Assembly: GCF_018224885.1 (NCBI RefSeq)
Contig: NZ_JAGTXB010000023.1
Coordinates: 1 to 64,000 of the forward strand
DNA length: 64,000 bases
Origin: Chitinophaga hostae
GTDB taxonomy: Bacteria > Bacteroidota > Bacteroidia > Chitinophagales > Chitinophagaceae
Direction of reading: 5' to 3'
Of the stretch, positions 34,361 to 41,180 are shown piece by piece. The position numbers and the translations under genes were made by a program. The first letter of the stretch is position 1. Each line of letters starts with the position of its first letter. The notes under the pieces were generated by a model. That model saw only the letters and a list, made by a program, of their open reading frames with translations. It ran no database searches and was not told where the DNA came from.

Positions 34361-35722
34361 TTAATTGTTCGACAGTAATTCCTTCAGCTTGCTGAAATCA
34401 AGGCCATCGTAGGTACCTGAACTCATTAACAATAAGTTGGTATCCCGGTAGTTTTGTGCGGCAAGAAATGTTTCCAGTTTTTCCCTGTCGTGGAAAATAT
34501 GCAGATCGTTACGTCCGAAGCGTTGTGCAATGAGTTCCGGGGCAAGATCGGGCATTCTTTTTATTTCCAGGGCATGTTTACTGTAAAACACCGCTGCGGT
34601 ATCTGCTGCATCCAGTGCGCCCTGGTATTGTTCCAGGAACTCAGCATTTAAACTGCTGTAGGTATGCAGCTCCAGTACGGCCACCAGTTTCCTGTCGGGG
34701 AATTGCTGTTTGGTGGCTTCCATGGTTGCTTTTACTTTGGAAGGGGCGTGTGCAAAGTCGCGGTAAATAATGCCGTGATCGTTCTTTGCTACCAGTTCCA
34801 GTCTTTTTGCGGCGCCTTTAAAGGTAGCGATGGCAGCCAGGAATGCCGCATTGGTCATGCCCAGTTCATTGCAAACCAGTTTGGCGGCGTGCATATTCAG
34901 GAGGTTATGGTTGCCGAATACTTCCAGGCTGGCCGACTCCTGGCCGAAAAACACGCGGGTAGCGCCGTTTTCGATGGTATGTTGGGGCAGGCCGTATGGA
35001 ATGAGCCGCAGGTGGGCGCCGGTAGCTGTTACCAGTTCCGCCAGTTCGGGATCTCCTTCGTTGTAAATGAGTACCTGTCCGGGTTCCATCTGCCTGATAA
35101 ATATGGCAAACTGTTCTTTATATATTTCGTAAGTAGGAAATACGTTGATATGATCCCAGGCGATACCTGTTAATACAGCGATTTGCGGATGCAGGAAATG
35201 AAATTTGGGTCTTTTTTCGATGACAGAAGCAGGATATTCGTCTGCCTCGCATACGATCACCGGTGCGTCGGTGATGTTTACGGATTGGGCAAAACCTTCC
35301 AGCCTGGCGCCTACGAGGTAGTCGAACGACTGGTGCTGTTGTTGCAGCGCATGCATGACCATGGCCGTAGTGGTGGTTTTACCATGACTTCCCCCGATAG
35401 CTACCCGGGTTTTATTTTTACTTTCCTGGTAGATGTACTCCGGGAAAGAATAGATCTTCAGCTGCAATTCCCGGGCTTTGATCAGCTCGGGATTGTCTTC
35501 CCGGGCATGCATGCCAAGGATGACCGCATCCAGATCCGGGGTCACCCTGCCGGCATCCCAACCGGTGCTGTCGGGTAAAATGCCTGCCTGACGGAGGTTT
35601 GATAGTGCCGGTTCAAAAATTTCGTCGTCACTGCCGGTTACCTGGTATCCTTTATTTTTGAGCGCAATGGCTAACTGGTGCATTACGCTGCCTCCTATAG
35701 CAATAAAATGTACTTTTGTCAT
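34361..35722 (-). CDS. mpl: UDP-N-acetylmuramate:L-Ala-gamma-D-Glu-meso-DAP ligase
   Basis: Recycles murein tripeptide by joining it to UDP-MurNAc in the cytoplasm. The 453-residue Mur ligase starts at 35722 (MTKVHFIAIGGSVMHQLA); an in-frame Met eight codons upstream precedes this conserved N-terminus and is less likely. The N-terminal domain has IGGSVMHQLAIALKNKG, the central one the ATP site GGSHGKTTTT (near 110-119), and the C-terminal domain ends in LLMSSGTYDGL. The SVMHQLA start and the HAREDNPEL stretch separate Mpl from MurC. It is the first gene of the three-gene minus-strand run. Confidence 0.9.
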   Translation of the reverse strand: MTKVHFIAIGGSVMHQLAIALKNKGYQVTGSDDEIFEPALSNLRQAGILPDSTGWDAGRVTPDLDAVILGMHAREDNPELIKARELQLKIYSFPEYIYQESKNKTRVAIGGSHGKTTTTAMVMHALQQQHQSFDYLVGARLEGFAQSVNITDAPVIVCEADEYPASVIEKRPKFHFLHPQIAVLTGIAWDHINVFPTYEIYKEQFAIFIRQMEPGQVLIYNEGDPELAELVTATGAHLRLIPYGLPQHTIENGATRVFFGQESASLEVFGNHNLLNMHAAKLVCNELGMTNAAFLAAIATFKGAAKRLELVAKNDHGIIYRDFAHAPSKVKATMEATKQQFPDRKLVAVLELHTYSSLNAEFLEQYQGALDAADTAAVFYSKHALEIKRMPDLAPELIAQRFGRNDLHIFHDREKLETFLAAQNYRDTNLLLMSSGTYDGLDFSKLKELLSNN

Positions 35723-35760
35723 AAATGCTGGAGATTTTCGGGTCATCCGAAAATTACATT

Positions 35761-35791
35761 GTTGTTTTTTTTAATGTATTTTCTATATTTG
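35761..35791 (+). promoter_or_regulatory. Promoter of lipoprotein-ytxJ unit
   Basis: GTTG, a 19-nt spacer and TATATTTG followed by C. This is a close fit to the Bacteroidota housekeeping consensus. It leaves a leader of about 85 nt before the small lipoprotein gene. Confidence 0.65.
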
Positions 35792-35882
35792 CAAAATAAC
35801 GTTACAAAAGACGATTAAAAAAGTGATCGCATCATATTTCCTTTGAAATTTCGTTTTAGTTATAATATTTAAATCTCCCAGT

Positions 35883-36032
35883 ATGCAATCTTATGTAAGA
35901 ATTTTGGGCTACACGGCTATGGTTTGTATCTTTGCTGTTTTCTTAACGTCCTGCGCAAGCCATCAGAAATTGGGTTGCCCGACGAGGGGAATGGCCAAGT
36001 CGCCTGCGATAGAACATAACAAAGCATGTTAA
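35883..36032 (+). CDS. Small lipoprotein, 49 residues
   Basis: A very short gene. MQSYVRILGYTAMVCIFAVF is followed by the lipobox LTSC (Cys24) and a 25-residue mature part (ASHQKLGCPTRGMAKSPAIE...). The mature pattern of a lipidated Cys followed by GCP-x-x-G-M resembles small envelope lipoproteins (SCSxxxGCP) seen in many Bacteroidota. It is preceded by a good promoter, and its stop codon is immediately followed by the ATG of ytxJ with no gap, which strongly suggests a real, co-translated gene. The function is unknown; the Cys in GCP may be redox-active. Confidence 0.75.
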   Translation: MQSYVRILGYTAMVCIFAVFLTSCASHQKLGCPTRGMAKSPAIEHNKAC

Positions 36033-36365
36033 ATGAATTGGAAAACGTTAACCAGCGAGGAACAACTATCTGAAGTCAATGCGGCATCCGCTCATCAGCC
36101 GGTAGCTATTTTTAAACACAGCACGCGATGTTCTATCAGTTCGATGGCCAAAGCGAGATTAGAGCGATCAGCTGTACCTGAAGGGTTAACGTTTTATTAC
36201 CTGGACCTTATCTCCTATCGTCCTGTATCCAATAAAATTGCGGAAATGTACCGTATACCTCACGAATCCCCGCAGGTATTGGTGATCCGCAACGGGGAGT
36301 GTATTTACAATGAAAGTCATAGTGGCATCCTGATGGATGAAATTGTTAGCCAATCCGGGTTATAA
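36033..36365 (+). CDS. ytxJ: YtxJ-type bacillithiol system redox-active protein
   Basis: A 110-residue thioredoxin-fold protein. The active-site TRCSIS (about 31-36) has one Cys in the monothiol-type position, and the flanking VAIFKHS and SPQVLVIRNGE strands match the YtxJ family. These proteins co-occur with bacillithiol synthesis and are thought to remove bacillithiol from mixed disulfides like a monothiol bacilliredoxin. So the organism probably uses bacillithiol as low-molecular-weight thiol. The start codon abuts the stop of the small lipoprotein, so both are one translation unit. Confidence 0.85.
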   Translation: MNWKTLTSEEQLSEVNAASAHQPVAIFKHSTRCSISSMAKARLERSAVPEGLTFYYLDLISYRPVSNKIAEMYRIPHESPQVLVIRNGECIYNESHSGILMDEIVSQSGL

Positions 36366-36445
36366 TCCTTTCTTTGCGGCTGTGAGGCCAGCCTGGTATT
36401 ACCGGGGCTGTAATAAAGATCTGCTCTCAATAGCAGCAAATAGGC

Positions 36446-36453
36446 TAGCTTTG
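36446..36453 (+). promoter_or_regulatory. -7 box for ubiX
   Basis: TAGCTTTG followed by C is a full TAnnTTTG match, 20 nt before the ubiX ATG. There is no clear -33 element. Confidence 0.5.
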
Positions 36454-36473
36454 CAGGATCAACAGCATAGCCA

Positions 36474-37055
36474 ATGAAACATCGTATAGTTGTAGCAGTT
36501 ACCGGAGCCAGTGGCTCCATTTATGCCCGCCAGTTATTGAAAAAACTGGAGGTAGCACAGGAACAGTTGGACCAGGTGGCGGTGGTGATGACCGAAAACG
36601 CCAAAACCGTATGGCAAACCGAACTGAGAGACGAAGATTACAAACAACTGCCTTTCCGATTTTATACCCAACAGGATTTTCATGCACCCTTTGCCTCAGG
36701 CTCCGGGCGTTTCAATACCATGATCATTTGCCCATGCTCCATGGGTACCCTCGGGCGTATTGCCACGGGCATTTCCAATGACCTCATTACCCGCGCAGCC
36801 GATGTGGTGCTGAAAGAGCGGAGAAAGCTGATTTGCGTGGTAAGGGAAACCCCTTATAACCTGATCCATATAAAGAACATGGAAGCCGTTACCATGGCCG
36901 GTGGTATCATTTGCCCCGCCACTCCTTCCTTTTACAGTTTGCCTGCCAACCTCGAGGAAATGGCCGCCACCGTGGTAGACCGGATCATTGACCTGGCTGG
37001 TATAACACAACAAACTTACCGCTGGGGCAGCGATAGTAATAATAAACAGGATTAA
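36474..37055 (+). CDS. ubiX: Flavin prenyltransferase UbiX
   Basis: Makes prenylated FMN, the cofactor of UbiD-type decarboxylases, from FMN and dimethylallyl phosphate. The 193-residue flavodoxin-like protein shows VTGASGSIYARQLL (9-22), the SGRFNTMIICPCSMGTL FMN site, the ERRKLICVVRETPYNLIHIKNM substrate segment and AGGIICPATPSFY. In this organism it probably serves menaquinone synthesis or an aromatic-acid decarboxylase; no UbiD gene is in the window. It has its own -7 box and is followed by aroQ 38 bp downstream. Confidence 0.95.
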   Translation: MKHRIVVAVTGASGSIYARQLLKKLEVAQEQLDQVAVVMTENAKTVWQTELRDEDYKQLPFRFYTQQDFHAPFASGSGRFNTMIICPCSMGTLGRIATGISNDLITRAADVVLKERRKLICVVRETPYNLIHIKNMEAVTMAGGIICPATPSFYSLPANLEEMAATVVDRIIDLAGITQQTYRWGSDSNNKQD

Positions 37056-37093
37056 TTATCTTAGCGCCCATTCTTCATTTTATAACCATTACC

Positions 37094-37519
37094 ATGCAAA
37101 TAGCTATCATCAACGGGCCCAATTTAAATTTGCTCGGCAAGCGTGAAACAGGCATTTATGGCAGCGAATCTTTCGAACATTATTTCAAACACCTGCAGAA
37201 ACAATTTCCGGCCGTTACCTTCACCTATTTTCAAAGTAATGTAGAAGGAGAACTGGTTAATTACCTGCACGAAGTAGGCTTTTCATACGACGGTATCCTG
37301 CTTAACGCCGGCGCCTATACGCATACCTCTATCGCTATCCGCGACGCCATTGCAGGCATTAAAACGCCGGTGATGGAAATACATATCAGCAACGTATATG
37401 CTCGGGAGGAATTCAGACATACCTCCCTGATTGCGCCCAAATGTATCGGCTGTATATGTGGACTGGGCCTGAAAGGGTATCAGCTGGGCGTGGAGTATTT
37501 TGGGATGAATGAGTTGTGA
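37094..37519 (+). CDS. aroQ: Type II 3-dehydroquinate dehydratase
   Basis: Third step of the shikimate pathway: removes water from 3-dehydroquinate. At 141 residues it has the usual length of the dodecameric class II enzyme. Visible are GPNLNLLGKRETGIYG (7-22) carrying the catalytic Tyr/Arg loop, LLNAGAYTHTSIAIRDAI (72-89, the Asn and His of the active site) and EIHISNVYAREEFRHTS. The C-terminus CIGCICGLGLKGYQLG has two extra Cys, which is common in this phylum. It lies 38 bp after ubiX and is followed by repeat sequence. Confidence 0.95.
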   Translation: MQIAIINGPNLNLLGKRETGIYGSESFEHYFKHLQKQFPAVTFTYFQSNVEGELVNYLHEVGFSYDGILLNAGAYTHTSIAIRDAIAGIKTPVMEIHISNVYAREEFRHTSLIAPKCIGCICGLGLKGYQLGVEYFGMNEL

Positions 37520-37524
37520 ACCAG

Positions 37525-37565
37525 CGGTTAGCTATTAGCTGTTAGCTTTTAGGGAAATACAGCGG
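37525..37565. repeat. Half copy of family A
   Basis: GGTTAGCTATTAGCTGTTAG followed by CTTTTAGGGAAATACAGCGG is a left arm of family A; no right arm is found after the adjacent family B copy. A truncated or deleted element. Confidence 0.6.
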
Positions 37566-37579
37566 AAATTTACGGGGAG

Positions 37580-37796
37580 TTTGTCCTGATCAGGATTAAA
37601 CTGATGTTGATGATTGTCCTGATTTGATTATTATTTGATTTTTTGATTTAAAAAGATAAGGGAAGATAACAGTGGATTTTATCTGCTGTTATCTTCCCTT
37701 ATCTTTTAAATCAAATTTTTAAATCAAAAAAAATCAAATAATAATCGCTAAAAATCATTTTAATCATCATCATCAGTCTAATCCTGGTAAAGACAA
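37580..37796. repeat. Family B long inverted repeat, copy 3
   Basis: About 215 bp. Left arm TTTGTCCTGATCAGGATTAA then ACTGATGTTGATGATTGTC; right arm AATCATCATCATCAGTCTAA then TCCTGGTAAAGACAA. The inner stem around AAAGATAAGGGAAGATAACAG is a long perfect hairpin with ATCTTCCCTTATCTTTT. This is the least symmetric copy (GGATTAAAC against GTCTAATCC). Together with the half copy of A it fills most of the 390-bp gap between aroQ and the next gene; the last 110 bp (37797-37909) hold TTTGATTATTCTG and a weak -7-like TAATTGCG before the lipoprotein gene. Confidence 0.8.
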
Positions 37797-37909
37797 TCGC
37801 CGAAGGCGAGCCCCCGATCAAATTTGATTATTCTGTTGAAATTCATTTAATTGCGGAACTCGAACTTAAATAACCAGTTTAAATAACCAGCATCCAGAAA
37901 ACCATTTCT

Positions 37910-38677
37910 ATGAAACATTTCCCCTTTGGCAGCATGCTGCCGGCCCTTTTGTTGTCAGCAACTATTGCATTTACCAGCTGTAACAAAAATGACGACGACC
38001 CGGTGATCCCCCAGCCCACGATGGATCAGTTATACGGGCTGGCCGTACAAGACGCCATGGTGGCGGATAGCACCGAGATCTCTGACGCATTATGGCCTAT
38101 TACACCCGACAACCCCGACCTGCAATGGAAAACCATTAATGGTCAGTCGTATGTATTGATGGCTACGTTTATGCGCTTTCCGGCCAGCTACCCGGCCGGC
38201 GATTCTATCACCAACGTATGGGGTGAATCCTGGCTGTTTATCCCCAAGCAGATGAAATCAAGGATAGGCGCCTCTTTTACGCCCAGCTCCGATACCATCA
38301 TGCGGATATGCCAGCTACTGGGTTTGCCGCCGGTGAATTCCAAAACCAATACCCATATTGCTACTATGTGGGTAAAGGCAGACCGCTTATACAGACCGGC
38401 AGGAAACCCGGCAATCAACACCAAAAGCGCCGGAGCTGTATTACTCAGCAGCGTAACGCCGGCCTATTCCAAATGGTTTAACGACTATATTATTTACGCT
38501 TACTACCGGCCACTCACTTCCGCCACAGATGCGCATTATCCGTGGACAAGAATGGGGTATACCTTCGACTGGGCTCCCGGCACCAGCAGGGTAGGATTGA
38601 GCGAATATGTATTGCAGGCCAGTTCCGGCGCCTGGGTAGAGAAGGTGGGCAGGGCAGCGGATTTCTTTAAGAACTGA
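37910..38677 (+). CDS. Hypothetical lipoprotein
   Basis: A 255-residue envelope protein with a signal peptide ending in a lipobox (FTSC, Cys24) followed by NKNDDDP, a polar linker typical of Bacteroidota lipoproteins. The mature domain is mixed alpha/beta with many Trp, Pro and Ser/Thr (WPITPDNPDLQWKTINGQSY, YPWTRMGYTFDWAPGTSRVGLSEY); I do not recognise the family. It lies between two family B repeats, so it is a single-gene unit. The function is unknown. Confidence 0.75.
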   Translation: MKHFPFGSMLPALLLSATIAFTSCNKNDDDPVIPQPTMDQLYGLAVQDAMVADSTEISDALWPITPDNPDLQWKTINGQSYVLMATFMRFPASYPAGDSITNVWGESWLFIPKQMKSRIGASFTPSSDTIMRICQLLGLPPVNSKTNTHIATMWVKADRLYRPAGNPAINTKSAGAVLLSSVTPAYSKWFNDYIIYAYYRPLTSATDAHYPWTRMGYTFDWAPGTSRVGLSEYVLQASSGAWVEKVGRAADFFKN

Positions 38678-38902
38678 TTTTTTTTGCCCGGGATTTTTTT
38701 GCCCAGGATTTTTTCTTGCCCGGGATTAGACTGATTATAATGATTTACAGGATTTTTTTCTTTTTGATTTTAAAAGATTTGGGGAGACATAAGCAAATTA
38801 TCTCCCTTAATCTTTTAAAATCAAATACAATCAAAGGAAAAAAATCCTGTAAATCATTATAATCAGTCTAATCCTGGGCAAAAAAAATCCCGGGCAAAAA
38901 AA
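38678..38902. repeat. Family B long inverted repeat, copy 4
   Basis: About 225 bp, starting right at the lipoprotein stop. The left arm has three GCCC(G/A)GGATT units in tandem (38685-38727) against two on the right, so one arm has gained a unit. The arm interior reads GGATTAGACTGATTATAATG then ATTTACAGG, with the exact complement on the right (CCTGTAAATCATTATAATCA). The positions that differ from copies 1 and 2 are changed on both arms. Confidence 0.82.
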
Positions 38903-38911
38903 CGATTTCAC

Positions 38912-40012
38912 CTACAGATACTGGAAATTAGTCTTGGGTGTGATATTCAGCAGCGTTTGATAAATCAGCTGAATGGTATTTTCGATATCATCTTTTTTCA
39001 CCATTTCCACGGTAGTGTGCATGTAGCGCAATGGTAAGCTGATCAGCGCAGAAGGCGTACCGTCATTGCTGTAGGCGAAAGCGTCGGTATCTGTACCGGT
39101 ACTGCGGCTTACGGCATGCAGCTGGTGAGGGATATCATTTTTCTTCGCTGTTTTGATGATCAGGTCGCGCAGGATGTTGTGTACGGCAGGGCCATAAGTA
39201 ATGCTGGGGCCACCGCCACATTTTATTTCCCCTTCAATGTTTTTGTTGATCATAGGGGTGGTGGTATCGTGGGTAACGTCTGTAATGATGGCTACATTTG
39301 GTTTAATGCGTTTGGCAATCATTTCAGCGCCGCGGAGACCTACTTCTTCCTGTACTGCATTTACAATATATAAGCCGAATGGCAGTTGTTGTTTCTTTTC
39401 TTTCAGTAACCGGGCTACTTCGGCGATCATAAAGCCGCCAATGCGGTTATCGATGGCGCGGCAGATATAGTAGTCGTAGTTCAGTTCTTCAAAACCATCT
39501 TCAAAAGTACATACACAGCCTACGTGTATGCCCAGGTCTTCCACTTCTTTACGGGAGCGGGCGCCACAGTCGAGGAAGATGTTTTCCACTTTAGGTTGTG
39601 GCTCTTTTCCGTCACCACTGCGGATACGGGTATGTATAGCGGGCCAGCCGAAAACGGCTTTTACCGTACCTTTTTCGGTATGGATATTTACCCGTTTGGA
39701 AGGAGCGATCTGTTGATCGGAGCCTCCATTGCGGATTACATAGATCAAACCTTCCGGTGAAATATAGTTTACAAACCAGGAAATCTCGTCGGCATGTGCT
39801 TCAATCACCACCTTGAATTCCGCTTTGGGATTGATGACACCGACTGCCGAACCGTATGGATCAACAAAATGCTCATCAATATAAGGAGTCAGGTATTTCA
39901 GCCAGAGCTTTTGTCCTTCTTTCTCAAAGCCGGTAGGGGATGGATTATTCAGGTAGTTTTCCAGGAATGACAGTGATTCCTTGTTGAATATTGATTTGTG
40001 CTTTTTAGACAT
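38912..40012 (-). CDS. M42 family aminopeptidase/endoglucanase-like metallopeptidase
   Basis: A 366-residue cytoplasmic metallopeptidase of the tetrahedral aminopeptidase type. Metal ligands are visible in order: H73 in EAHADEISW, an Asp in the CRAIDNRIGG stretch, the Glu pair in VQEEVGLRGAE (general base and ligand), the Asp in AIITDVTHDT, and the His in RYMHTTVEM. The N-terminus (NPSPTGFEKEGQKLWLKYL) is also characteristic. It trims peptides from the N-terminus. It has its own -7 box at 40036-40043 and is flanked on both sides by family B repeats. Confidence 0.92.
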   Translation of the reverse strand: MSKKHKSIFNKESLSFLENYLNNPSPTGFEKEGQKLWLKYLTPYIDEHFVDPYGSAVGVINPKAEFKVVIEAHADEISWFVNYISPEGLIYVIRNGGSDQQIAPSKRVNIHTEKGTVKAVFGWPAIHTRIRSGDGKEPQPKVENIFLDCGARSRKEVEDLGIHVGCVCTFEDGFEELNYDYYICRAIDNRIGGFMIAEVARLLKEKKQQLPFGLYIVNAVQEEVGLRGAEMIAKRIKPNVAIITDVTHDTTTPMINKNIEGEIKCGGGPSITYGPAVHNILRDLIIKTAKKNDIPHQLHAVSRSTGTDTDAFAYSNDGTPSALISLPLRYMHTTVEMVKKDDIENTIQLIYQTLLNITPKTNFQYL

Positions 40013-40035
40013 ATCTTATGGAAATTTTGATCGGA

Positions 40036-40043
40036 CAAAGGTA
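40036..40043 (-). promoter_or_regulatory. -7 box for the M42 peptidase gene
   Basis: TACCTTTG on the minus strand, an exact TAnnTTTG, 23 nt before the ATG. The -33 position falls in the edge of the family B copy 5 repeat, which could thus supply or disturb it. Confidence 0.5.
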
Positions 40044-40051
40044 ATGCGAAT

Positions 40052-40229
40052 TTTGTCTTGCCCAGGATTAAACTGATTTTGATGATTATAGGATTTTTCC
40101 CTTGATTTTAAAAGATTTTGGGAGATATAAGCGAGTATCGCTGCTATCTCCCAAAATCTTTTAAAATCTCCCAAATCAACAAAAAAATCCTGCAATCATC
40201 AAAATCAGTTTAATCCTGGGCAAGACAAA
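40052..40229. repeat. Family B long inverted repeat, copy 5
   Basis: About 178 bp. Arms TTTGTCTTGCCCAGGATTAA / TTAATCCTGGGCAAGACAAA, continuing ACTGATTTTGATGATT; inner stem AAAAGATTTTGGGAGATA with its complement. The right arm runs into the 3' end of the UbiA-like gene, encoding its last seven residues and stop. Confidence 0.82.
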
Positions 40230-41062
40230 TACAGCATTCCCATGTAAATGACGGCAGACAAGGCCATGAACCCATCCAGTACGAAGTAAAACAGGTAGTC
40301 GGCGTTGCTATGATGTGCCTTATGTGTGAGTAATGCGGTGGCTAATACCGGTATCACCAGGGAGATGATGGCGGGAAGGCCCGTGAAAGGACTCATTAGT
40401 CCTGCGCTCACCGCGGCCATCAGTAAAGTAAAATAATAGAGCCGGTTAAGGTTTTTTATATCCAGCATGGTAATCAGGCTTCTGATACCTTCTTTCTTAT
40501 CTGATTCCAGGTCGCGGTAATCAAATAGAATGCAGATGGCGTAAATCAGGCAGAAACGGTGTAAGGTAAGGAGTACCAATGGCGCTGTTTCATATGCCCC
40601 GGCTACCAGTGCGGGAAGCAGGGTGGTTACATAAGTCCATACGAAGGTGAGGAATAGCGTTTTGCCGATGGCTACTTTGCTGAGCCAGCGGAAGGCGGGG
40701 TGAGGTACTTTAGGGGCAGAATACAAAAAGGTCAGCACCGCGCTGCCGGAGAGTACCAGCCAGTGTTCGCGCAGTTGCCAGAAGAACCAAAGGGAGCCTA
40801 TGATGCCAATACCGCAGAGCAGGAGCATGAGGGTGCGGTGTCTGTCTCCCCAGCTTATTCTTTCAGAAGAAGAGTAGGTGCCTGGTGTGAGGTACCAGTG
40901 AAAGTTGTAACTGCAGATAGTGGAAAAGAAAACAAAAAGGTAAAAAGTATTTTTCTCGTAGTGAAGATCCAGCAGTTGATTGGTTTGCCAGATCATCAAC
41001 AGGGCGCACAACGAAATATAGACCGAAGTGAAGAGTATAAAATTAAAAATGCTTCTGAACAT
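40205..41062 (-). CDS. UbiA-like membrane protein, first Asp motif missing
   Basis: A 285-residue membrane protein with about eight to nine helices. It resembles the UbiA prenyltransferase superfamily: the second conserved motif DYRDLESDKKEGIRSL (about 199-214) is present and well formed. The first Asp-rich motif (NDxxDxxxD) expected near residue 60-70 is absent; the matching region reads SYNFHWYL. Activity as a prenyltransferase is therefore doubtful; it might be a divergent or non-catalytic member. The C-terminal LSCPGLN and the TGA are encoded by the family B repeat at 40052-40229. It lies between a family A and a family B repeat. Confidence 0.65.
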   Translation of the reverse strand: MFRSIFNFILFTSVYISLCALLMIWQTNQLLDLHYEKNTFYLFVFFSTICSYNFHWYLTPGTYSSSERISWGDRHRTLMLLLCGIGIIGSLWFFWQLREHWLVLSGSAVLTFLYSAPKVPHPAFRWLSKVAIGKTLFLTFVWTYVTTLLPALVAGAYETAPLVLLTLHRFCLIYAICILFDYRDLESDKKEGIRSLITMLDIKNLNRLYYFTLLMAAVSAGLMSPFTGLPAIISLVIPVLATALLTHKAHHSNADYLFYFVLDGFMALSAVIYMGMLYLSCPGLN

Positions 41063-41071
41063 GGAAAGCGA

Positions 41072-41180
41072 TTTAGCTGTTAGCTCTTAACTGTTAGCTT
41101 TTAGTAATGCAGCGGAGAGATCAACAAAAACATCATCTCCGCTGCATTGACTAAAAGCTAAAAGCTAACAGCTAATAGCT
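41072..41180. repeat. Family A inverted repeat, copy 6
   Basis: The best preserved family A element. Left arm about 41072-41118 (TTTAGCTGTTAGCTCTTAAC...TGCAGCGGAGA), right arm about 41136-41180 (TCTCCGCTGCATTGACTAAA...AGCTAACAGCTAATAGCT), loop about 20 nt. The last TAG on the minus strand is the stop codon of the carboxylase gene (41179). Confidence 0.8.
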
